NCBI GenBank assembly: GCA_035528235.1
Contig: DATKZB010000394.1
Location: 1 to 11,740, forward strand
Origin: DATKZB01 sp035528235
Lineage (GTDB): Bacteria; Planctomycetota; Phycisphaerae; FEN-1346
DNA: 11,740 nt
Reading direction: 5' to 3'
The stretch's first letter is position 1; each line of letters opens with the position of its first letter. Below, piece after piece: positions 6,303 through 11,740 of the stretch. A model generated the notes under the pieces. That model had not been told where the DNA came from. It made no database searches and saw nothing but the letters and a program-made list of their open reading frames with translations. A program made the position numbers and the translations under genes.

Positions 6303-7898
6303 CTATGGCACGGGCCACACCCCGAGCGGCCACGTGCCCGAGAGGATCTCGATGGCGTAGCCCCGCGGGGCCGCCCCGTCGCGGTAGTACACCAGCCGGT
6401 AGGCCATGGCCGACGCGCCCGGCGGCACCGGCGTCAACACCGTCTGCTGCCCGCCGGGCGCCAGCGCCGGTCCGCCGGCGCCGAACATCGTGCCGGGGCG
6501 GACGGGCGCGAGCGTCACGACGGCGTCCGCCTGGCCTCCCTCCGGGCCCGCGTACAGCCGCACGAGCCGCCGCCGCGTGCCCGTCGGGAAGGCGTGGCCC
6601 GACAGGTTCGTCAGCGTGAACCGGATGACCGTCCCGCCCTGCTCGTCGCGGCTGCGGACGGCCGCCACGTCGATGCCGTCGCCGAGCAGCGGGCGATTGC
6701 GGCGGGCCGACCAGTCGTGCCGCCGCGGACCGGCCTGGCCGTCCGCATCCCGGCCCGGCATGTGACAGGCGGGGCAGCCGCGATCGTCGCCGCGGAACGC
6801 CACGTCGACCTGGCCGGGCGGCCACGTGGCCCGGCGCGGCTGGCGGGAACCGCGCCACACCTGCCACTCCTGGCAGGTCGTCGCATGGCAGCGGGCGCAC
6901 GAGACCGACGTCGGACGGGCCGGCTCGAACGCGTACGGGCACGCCGTACCGCGCTGCCCATCGGGCGCCAAGTCGCGCGCCGGCGGTCCGGCCGCACGAT
7001 GGCATTCGAAGCACCCGATGCCGCGGAGGTCCCCAAAGCCGACCGCCTCCGGCTCCCGCGTCTCGGGATTGACCGTCACGAGGTTCAGGTGCGAGAGGCT
7101 CTGGGCGTGGGCCGAGCCGGTCCACTGCTCGTGGACCTCGCGGTGGCACCGTCGGCACGCGTCGGCGGCCGACGGCGGCGCGGGCCGGGCGCCGGCGTGG
7201 CACGCCAGGCACCGGTCGATGAGCGGCCGGCCGAACTCGAGGTCGCCGGCCCCGGCATAGACCTCGCACAGGTGCGGCCCCAGGGGCGTCTCGGCCGCGG
7301 CGTCAAACGCATCGAGCCACGCCAGGAGCCACCGTTCGCGCTCCTGCAGCGGCGTGTCGCGGAGCGTGGGCGGGGCGTCGGCGACATCGGCGAATCGCGC
7401 CAGGGCCGTCATCGCCGCGGCGCGGACACGCCAGTCGCGGTCGCTCGCGCGAGGGAAGACGGCTGAGGTCCACGTCTCCCCCGGGTGGGCCGCCAGGATG
7501 ACGCAACCGGCCGCGCGGACCCGTGCGTCTTCGTGCCCGAGCATCGCCACGACGGCGGGGGCCGAGGTCGGCCACCCGCGGGCAACCGCCTCCTTCGCCC
7601 GGTCGACGGCGCCGGGGCCGCCCCGGACGATCTCGCCAACGAGGTCGGCCGGCGACGCCGTCTCAGGCGCCCCGCCGCGGTCGCATCCCGCCGCGGCCGC
7701 GCACAGAGCGATCGCCGCGGCCCCGAGCAGGACCAGGCCTCGCCCCGATACTCCTACAGCGCCACTTCGCCACTTCCTGACGCCTGGCGGCCTTCCCAGG
7801 CCGCCAGGATGATACGTCAGGCCAGATCGCGGCGGCCTAGGAAGGCCGCCGCGCGACAAGTGGCGATGTAGGAATGGTGCCGGCCGTCGATTCGTCAT
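6303..7898 (-). CDS. Lipoprotein-like pentahaem cytochrome c with N-terminal HEAT repeats
   Basis: A predicted 531-residue exported electron-transfer protein. Numbered from the ATG at 7898, a hydrophobic signal (about 54-71) ends in AAAG-C72, a weak lipobox, so it may be lipid-anchored. Residues about 110-172 contain two HEAT-type helical repeats (DARVRAAGCVILA, DWRVRAAAMTALARF). Five CxxCH haem-binding motifs follow: CLACH 230, CRRCH 248, CFECH 296, CARCH 334 and CPACH 375. HEQWTGSAHAQS after the second resembles the distal-ligand region of cytochrome c554/c552-like domains. A C-terminal beta-rich domain has TNLSGHAFPTG, a motif common in large multihaem cytochromes. Partner and acceptor are unknown. 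The 5' end is odd: no ATG, GTG or TTG occurs in frame between the signal core and the repeat element at 7752-7873, so the nearest usable ATG leaves a long Arg-rich n-region translated from the repeat. A further in-frame ATG exists at 7979. The body of the gene is secure; the start is not. Confidence 0.85.
   Translation of the reverse strand: MTNRRPAPFLHRHLSRGGLPRPPRSGLTYHPGGLGRPPGVRKWRSGAVGVSGRGLVLLGAAAIALCAAAAGCDRGGAPETASPADLVGEIVRGGPGAVDRAKEAVARGWPTSAPAVVAMLGHEDARVRAAGCVILAAHPGETWTSAVFPRASDRDWRVRAAAMTALARFADVADAPPTLRDTPLQERERWLLAWLDAFDAAAETPLGPHLCEVYAGAGDLEFGRPLIDRCLACHAGARPAPPSAADACRRCHREVHEQWTGSAHAQSLSHLNLVTVNPETREPEAVGFGDLRGIGCFECHRAAGPPARDLAPDGQRGTACPYAFEPARPTSVSCARCHATTCQEWQVWRGSRQPRRATWPPGQVDVAFRGDDRGCPACHMPGRDADGQAGPRRHDWSARRNRPLLGDGIDVAAVRSRDEQGGTVIRFTLTNLSGHAFPTGTRRRLVRLYAGPEGGQADAVVTLAPVRPGTMFGAGGPALAPGGQQTVLTPVPPGASAMAYRLVYYRDGAAPRGYAIEILSGTWPLGVWPVP
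7752..7873. repeat. REPIN/MITE-like element B with terminal inverted repeats
   Basis: The ends are inverted copies, TCCTACAGCGCCACTT (7752-7767) and AAGTGGCGATGTAGGA (7858-7873), matching at 15 of 16. Inside are two 11-bp hairpins: CCTGGCGGCCT/AGGCCGCCAGG with loop TCCC (7783-7808), and CGCGGCGGCCT/AGGCCGCCGCG with loop AGGA (7828-7853). Their cores are inverted copies of each other (19 of 20). The first stem is extended by CCTGACG (7776-7782) pairing with CGTCAGG (7815-7821) past a 6-nt bulge. GCCACTTC is duplicated in tandem at 7761-7776. No transposase gene is inside, so this is a non-autonomous element. It overlaps the 5' end of the cytochrome reading frame. No clear target-site duplication flanks it. 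Confidence 0.85.
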
Positions 7899-7993
7899 GT
7901 GGGTCTCACGATGGCGGCGCGATCCAGTGCTCCCCGACTCGTCACTTTCGGGGTGGCATGCCCACGCAAAGACGAGCATTTTGCATTCACCGC

Positions 7994-8068
7994 TGTAGCG
8001 CGGGGGTTTATCCCCCGCGGCCGTGGGGCTTAGGACGTGTGGCGCGGGGGGTAAACCCCCGCGCTACA
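7994..8068. repeat. REPIN-like element C with perfect 17-bp inverted ends
   Basis: TGTAGCGCGGGGGTTTA (7994-8010) is the exact reverse complement of TAAACCCCCGCGCTACA (8052-8068), and the similarity runs on inward for about 8 more bases with one mismatch. Each arm also folds on itself: CGCGGGGG/CCCCCGCG around TTTAT (7999-8019) and GCGCGGGGG/CCCCCGCGC around GTAAA (8042-8064). The element is therefore again two inverted hairpin units, separated by about 22 nt. It is intergenic, about 170 bp before the HEAT gene and upstream of its promoter. No direct repeat at the flanks was found. Confidence 0.85.
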
Positions 8069-8147
8069 CGTCATGCTCCTGGCCCGCGCCGAACCCGCTT
8101 GCGTCACTCTATCAGCCTCCCCTCGGCCCGGACAAGGCCAATTCGCC

Positions 8148-8176
8148 TTGACCGACTATTCGGCGCCATCTACACT
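8148..8176 (+). promoter_or_regulatory. Sigma70-like promoter of the HEAT/TPR pair
   Basis: TTGACC (8148-8153) and TACACT (8171-8176) are separated by exactly 17 nt, close to consensus in spacing and 5/6 and 4/6 in sequence. The -35 has the same hexamer as the GH2 promoter. An inverted repeat CAAGGC-6-GCCTTG (8133-8150) ends inside the -35 and could bind a regulator. A second -10-like TATAAC (8196-8201) lacks a good -35 at the right distance. Transcription from the main site would start near 8183. Confidence 0.55.
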
Positions 8177-8181
8177 GACCC

Positions 8182-8220
8182 GCGTCGGTGATCCGTATAA
8201 CCAGATGGGCTCGCCGACGT
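8182..8220 (+). promoter_or_regulatory. 5' leader stem-loop of the HEAT mRNA
   Basis: GCGTCGGTGA (8182-8191) can pair with TCGCCGACGT (8211-8220) to give a 10-bp stem including two G-U pairs, with a 19-nt loop. The predicted transcription start (about 8183) places this structure at the very 5' end of the message, immediately before the GGGAGGGG ribosome site (8221-8228), which it leaves free. This position is typical of stabilising leader hairpins. No known riboswitch class was recognised. Confidence 0.4.
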
Positions 8221-8234
8221 GGGAGGGGTGCCGC

Positions 8235-10217
8235 ATGGGAATGGTCACACCTTTCCGCGCCCGCCTGGTTCTGGGTCTGGGGCTGCTGACGGCCGCGGCA
8301 TGCAGCGTCTGCCTCGGACACGGCGAGGGCCCTCAGCCGCCGCCCGGTCCCCCCACGTCGTTTTACCTGACCAACGAGCGGATCTACCCGGCGCGATGGT
8401 CGTGGATCCACTGGTGGGAAGCCAACCGCGACCCGTACCTGAAGACCATCGTCCAGGGCCTGGCCCGCCAGCAGGTCAGCCCGGAGGTGCTCAAGGCCTA
8501 TCGCGACAAGGCCGTCAGGGCGCTGGTGGCGGCCACCACGTCGCGGGACACGGAGACCCGCGCGGCCGCCGTCCTGGCGCTGGGGCGGATGGGCGAGAAG
8601 GGCGCCTTTCAGGCGCTCCAGACCGCCGCCGGCAAGGACCCCGAACTGGGCGTCCGGATGCCGGCGCTCGTGGCCTACGGCCTGCTCGACACGCCCGAAG
8701 CCAGAGACCTGCTTCTGGCCCACGATTACCCCAACGACACGCTCTTCGAGGCCGGGTGCAGCGGGCTGGGGCTGCTGAGGGACGCCGACGACCCGAAGGT
8801 GCTCAGCGCCCTTCAGAAGGGCGTCGGCGGAGGAGGACCGGGTCTGGCCAGCATCTCGGCGTGGGGTCTGCGGCACCGACCCACTCCGGCCAACATCCAG
8901 TTCCTGCAAACCATCCTGCTGCGGTCGAAGAGCCCGTGGCTGGCGTCGGAGGCCATCCTGGCCCTCGGGGATTACGGAGACCCCAAGGCCGTGCCCCTGC
9001 TGGCCGACATCCTCCTGGCTACGAAACAGGCCGACGGCGTGGCCGCCTGGGAAGCCCTGAGAACGCACGACACCCAGGTGGCCGCGCTCTTCGAGAAGAA
9101 AGGCAAACTTAAGAACGACGAACTCGAAAAGTATCGACGCGAGTATAAGAAGCACTCGGACTGGCGCGAGTACGGCCCCAACCCGCCCGGCCCCAAGCCC
9201 GACGGGCCGACGATGTCCATCAAGGTCGGCATCGAGAAGGTCTACCTGGCGCGGCTCCGGGCGTCGGCCGCCATGGCGCTGGGCAAGATCCGCCACCCGC
9301 GATCCCAGGAAGCCCTGCTGGCGGCGCTGGCCCTGCGCGACGACAACTACTCCGACCTCTTCAAGGGGTTCGCCATCATGTCGCTGGGCCGCATGGGCAA
9401 CCCGGACATCCTGCCCCCCCTGCTCGGATACCTGGCCACCCGGTACCCGGAAGGCAAACCCAAGACGCTGGTTGAAATCGATTCGCCCCTGCGGGGTTAC
9501 GCCGCCCTGGCCCTGGGTCTCTATTGCCGGCCCACCCAGACCGACCAGGGACAAGCCGACCCGCCGATGTACGCCAAGGTCTGCGCGAAATTGGCCGACC
9601 GCGTGGCCGACCGCGACGAGACCCTCGAGGTCCGCGCCGCCGCCGCCATGGGCCTGGGCCTGACGGGACGGACCGAGTGCCTCCGGCTGATCCACCCGGC
9701 CAAGAAGAGCGCCACCGCCAACGACGACCTGCTCGTCGGGTACATCCTTCTGGCCAGCGCGATGGTCGGCGACCAGAACATCCTGAAGCCCGCCCGGTGG
9801 TTCCTGACCGAGGTCAAGGACAAGGAGACCACCGACGGCATCCTGGGCCGCCGGGCCGCCGTCCTGGCCCTCGGCATGCTCAACACGCCGCAGACCATTC
9901 CCATCCTCACCGAGGCGTGGCACCTGAACTACCACGTCAACCGCGAGGTGGCGGTGGCCTTTGCCCTCTCGGAGGCGTACAACGTGACCGACCCGCTCGT
10001 GGCCCTGCTGACCACCTCGAAGAACCCGCTCGAACAGGCCTTTGCCGCGCAGTGCCTCGGCGAACTCTTCAACCGCGAGCGCCCCCAGCGCCTGGCCTGG
10101 TTCATCAACGATTGCAACTACAGCGTCAAGAACAAGCGGATGATGCCCTACCAGGCCCTGGCCAACGAGTTCCTTTACGCGTACCTGATTCCCTGCTTCG
10201 GAGACCAATGGCAGTGA
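8235..10217 (+). CDS. Exported HEAT-repeat (PBS lyase-like) protein
   Basis: A 660-residue protein with an N-terminal export signal (hydrophobic 11-28; a weak AAA-C23 lipobox makes lipid anchoring possible), then a Pro/Gly linker and a Trp-rich segment WSWIHWWEANRDPYL (55-69). Most of the rest is HEAT-type helical pairs, seen as recurring R-x-x-A-A-x-A-L-G-x-x-G blocks: about 95-275, about 335-440 (ASAAMALGKIRHP, FAIMSLGRMGN), and about 455-615 (VRAAAAMGLGLTG, RRAAVLALGML). A Lys/Glu-rich then Pro-rich insert (about 280-320) splits the array. HEAT solenoids are protein-binding scaffolds; no catalytic motif is visible, so no enzyme role is claimed. The start is set by GGGAGGGG 7-8 nt before ATG 8235 and by the signal peptide; a second ATG is two codons on. 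It is the first gene of an overlapping pair and its partner is probably the next gene's product. Confidence 0.88.
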   Translation: MGMVTPFRARLVLGLGLLTAAACSVCLGHGEGPQPPPGPPTSFYLTNERIYPARWSWIHWWEANRDPYLKTIVQGLARQQVSPEVLKAYRDKAVRALVAATTSRDTETRAAAVLALGRMGEKGAFQALQTAAGKDPELGVRMPALVAYGLLDTPEARDLLLAHDYPNDTLFEAGCSGLGLLRDADDPKVLSALQKGVGGGGPGLASISAWGLRHRPTPANIQFLQTILLRSKSPWLASEAILALGDYGDPKAVPLLADILLATKQADGVAAWEALRTHDTQVAALFEKKGKLKNDELEKYRREYKKHSDWREYGPNPPGPKPDGPTMSIKVGIEKVYLARLRASAAMALGKIRHPRSQEALLAALALRDDNYSDLFKGFAIMSLGRMGNPDILPPLLGYLATRYPEGKPKTLVEIDSPLRGYAALALGLYCRPTQTDQGQADPPMYAKVCAKLADRVADRDETLEVRAAAAMGLGLTGRTECLRLIHPAKKSATANDDLLVGYILLASAMVGDQNILKPARWFLTEVKDKETTDGILGRRAAVLALGMLNTPQTIPILTEAWHLNYHVNREVAVAFALSEAYNVTDPLVALLTTSKNPLEQAFAAQCLGELFNRERPQRLAWFINDCNYSVKNKRMMPYQALANEFLYAYLIPCFGDQWQ

Positions 10218-11740
10218 CCCCGTCCGCCGGCCGGCATGAGCATCGCCGGCCGAAACCCGCGCGGCTGGTCGGTCTCGTCGCGGCATGGGCCGTGGCGGCT
10301 GCCGTCTGGGCCGGAGAGCCGCCCGCACCCGCCGCGCCGCCCGATGCCGCAGACGAAGCCGTCGCGGCGGCCCGGGCCGGCGCCCGGGAACTCGATTGGT
10401 TGCGTCCCCCCTCGGCCGACAACGCCGACCGCGTCGCCGCCACCCTCCGCAAGGGTCTCGCGGCCCTCGACGGCGCCGACGCGGCGCTGGCGAAGCAACT
10501 CGACCAACTCGCCCCCGAGAAGAAACTGCCTCGCGGCACGACCAACGTGAAGACGGCCGCCGAGGTGACCCGGCTGCGGTCCCGCCGATGCGAGGTCGGC
10601 CTGGCCCGGGGCGACCTGTACTACCATGCCGCCCTGGCCCTGCCCGAGGGCCACGCGGCCCGCGCCCAGCATCTTGAGAAGGCCGTGGCCACGTTCCGGT
10701 CGCTCCGCGTCGACTTCCACGACATCGCCCCCGGCCTGATGGGCTACATCGGCGAGGCCCGGGCCCAGCGCGCCGCCGGCGACGTCCAGGCCGCACGCGA
10801 CGCCCTCAAGACCATCGGCCAGATTCCGCAGGACCCCAAAAATCCCCTCGCCGGCGACCTGCGACGCCTGGCGAGCATCGAGGACCTTGAGGCCCTGCTG
10901 GCGATCGAGCCCGACAAGGTGCCCGCGGCCGCCCAGGCACTCAGCAGCACGAAGGAGTTTGCCGACCAGCCCCAGTGGCAGGCCCGCGTCGACTACGTCC
11001 TGGCCCGCGCCTGTGCGGCCCAGGCCGAGAAACGGGCGGCCGACGGGTCGGCCGACGCCCAGCCCAAGGAACTCGCCGCCAAGGCCGCCGCCCTGCTCCG
11101 CCGCCCGGCCGTCGTCGCCATCGCCCCGCCGTACGACCGGCTGGCCGCGCTCCTCAAACTCGAGGCCCTCCTCGGCGAGCCGCTCATGCAGCGCGACGAA
11201 CTGCTCGCCTGGGCCGACCTGCTGGCCGCCGCCGGTCGCCACGACGCCGTCGGCTTCTACAACCGCGCCACGGGCGAGTCCGACCAGCCGCTGGCCGAGC
11301 GGCAACTGTTCGCCTACATCTCGCTGGCCACCAAGCAGGGCCAGTACCGCGAGACGGCCGATGCGTGCGACCGGCTCCTCGGGATGCTCGCCGCCGACGA
11401 CGCCAGGCGGCCGGTCGTGCTCCAGTGGCGGGCCGCGGCACTGCTGAAGGCGACGCGCGCCGCCGGCACCGAGGCCCGCGCGCTAGCCGCCCTGGCGGCC
11501 GTCATCGAGAGCCCATCGCCCGACGCCGTCCGGCGCGACGCCCTCCGGCAGTGGGTGGCCATAACGTCCGACCGCAACGGTCTGACCGCCTGCCTCCGGA
11601 TGCTCGCCGACCACGAGGCCCTCGTCACGGGCGACGCGTACCTCGTTTATTGCCGCGCGGCCGGCAGGTGGCAGCAACTCGCCGAAGAACTGGGCGCGGG
11701 CGCCGTCGAGAAGACCGAGGCCGAGCGTCGCGCCCGCCAG
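10208..11740 (+). CDS. Exported alpha-helical, TPR-like protein (3' truncated by window)
   Basis: A frame starting at ATG 10208 runs without a stop to the window edge (511 codons). It overlaps the last 10 bp of the HEAT gene (ATGGCAGTGA), with GGAG 4 nt before the ATG, so the two are almost surely translationally coupled. An Arg/Lys-rich n-region (9-19) and hydrophobic core (20-35) ending near VWAG form a signal peptide. The rest is nearly all Ala/Leu/Arg-rich amphipathic helix. Segments such as LYYHAALALPEGHAARAQHL (about 140-160), GEARAQRAAGDVQAARDALK and YISLATKQGQYRETADACDR have the look of tetratricopeptide repeats without matching a strict consensus. Codons end mostly in C or G, unlike the opposite frame, which reads as Gly/Val-rich shadow. 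No catalytic motif was seen. A periplasmic or envelope scaffold role with the HEAT protein is inferred from context only. Confidence 0.82.
   Translation, partial: MAVTPSAGRHEHRRPKPARLVGLVAAWAVAAAVWAGEPPAPAAPPDAADEAVAAARAGARELDWLRPPSADNADRVAATLRKGLAALDGADAALAKQLDQLAPEKKLPRGTTNVKTAAEVTRLRSRRCEVGLARGDLYYHAALALPEGHAARAQHLEKAVATFRSLRVDFHDIAPGLMGYIGEARAQRAAGDVQAARDALKTIGQIPQDPKNPLAGDLRRLASIEDLEALLAIEPDKVPAAAQALSSTKEFADQPQWQARVDYVLARACAAQAEKRAADGSADAQPKELAAKAAALLRRPAVVAIAPPYDRLAALLKLEALLGEPLMQRDELLAWADLLAAAGRHDAVGFYNRATGESDQPLAERQLFAYISLATKQGQYRETADACDRLLGMLAADDARRPVVLQWRAAALLKATRAAGTEARALAALAAVIESPSPDAVRRDALRQWVAITSDRNGLTACLRMLADHEALVTGDAYLVYCRAAGRWQQLAEELGAGAVEKTEAERRARQ

Larger units (their letters stand above)
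7899..8234. other. Divergent intergenic region between the cytochrome and HEAT genes
   Basis: This 336-bp gap holds, left to right: a 6-bp inverted repeat CCCCGA/TCGGGG (7932-7937, 7948-7953), a palindrome GGCATGCC (7955-7962), repeat element C (7994-8068), an 18-bp inverted repeat CAAGGC/GCCTTG (8133-8150) that overlaps the -35 of the rightward promoter, the promoter itself (8148-8176), a leader stem-loop (8182-8220) and the ribosome site. No coding signal or RNA gene was recognised. No convincing promoter was seen for the leftward cytochrome gene. Confidence 0.6.

Noticed and set aside
6206..8068. CRISPR array
   Set aside because: The repeats are inverted hairpin pairs of different sequence, not regularly spaced direct repeats with unique spacers, and no cas gene is present.
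8112..10796. 894-codon leftward open frame opposite the HEAT and TPR-like genes
   Set aside because: Arg/Gly-rich shadow that crosses the promoter, both gene starts and an operon junction; the + strand shows signal peptides, ribosome sites and HEAT repeats.
10175..11305. 376-codon leftward open frame opposite the TPR-like gene
   Set aside because: Gly/Val-rich translation without motifs; the + strand frame is uninterrupted to the window edge and has a signal peptide and a coupled start.

Overview
The window is very GC-rich, with G or C at most third codon positions and many Ala/Arg/Gly-rich shadow frames. Four gene types suggest a free-living, aerobic or respiratory member of the Planctomycetota (Phycisphaerae-like): a secreted GH2 glycosidase, a lipoprotein-like multihaem cytochrome c with HEAT repeats, a large secreted HEAT-repeat protein, and a TPR-like secreted helical protein. 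This assignment is inference from protein style; there is no rRNA or marker gene here.

Layout. The left edge (1-110) is noticeably AT-richer and may hold the first codons of a leftward gene. Leftward genes follow: a type IIG (Eco57I-like) restriction-modification enzyme (270-3725, GTG start), a GH2 beta-galactosidase/beta-glucuronidase-like exoenzyme (3856-6111, strong Shine-Dalgarno and promoter), and a five-haem cytochrome c with an N-terminal HEAT segment (6303-7898). A divergent intergenic region (7899-8234) separates these from a rightward pair: a HEAT-repeat exported protein (8235-10217) and an exported alpha-helical/TPR-like protein. The second starts 10 bp inside the first (10208) and runs off the right edge. 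The pair has a good sigma70-like promoter (8148-8176) and a possible 5' stem-loop.

The most striking non-coding signal is three different repeat elements with the same architecture, between 6206 and 8068. Each consists of two GC-rich hairpins that are inverted copies of each other, which is the layout of a REPIN (a pair of inverted REP sequences). Their sequences belong to three separate families. The middle one (7752-7873) also has near-perfect 16-bp terminal inverted repeats and sits in the 5' end of the cytochrome gene. It occupies the place where the start codon and signal-peptide n-region should be, so the only in-frame ATG lies on the far side of the repeat.

Functionally the genes look like accessory and envelope functions (polysaccharide breakdown, electron transfer, export, defence) rather than one pathway. 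Only the HEAT/TPR pair is clearly an operon.
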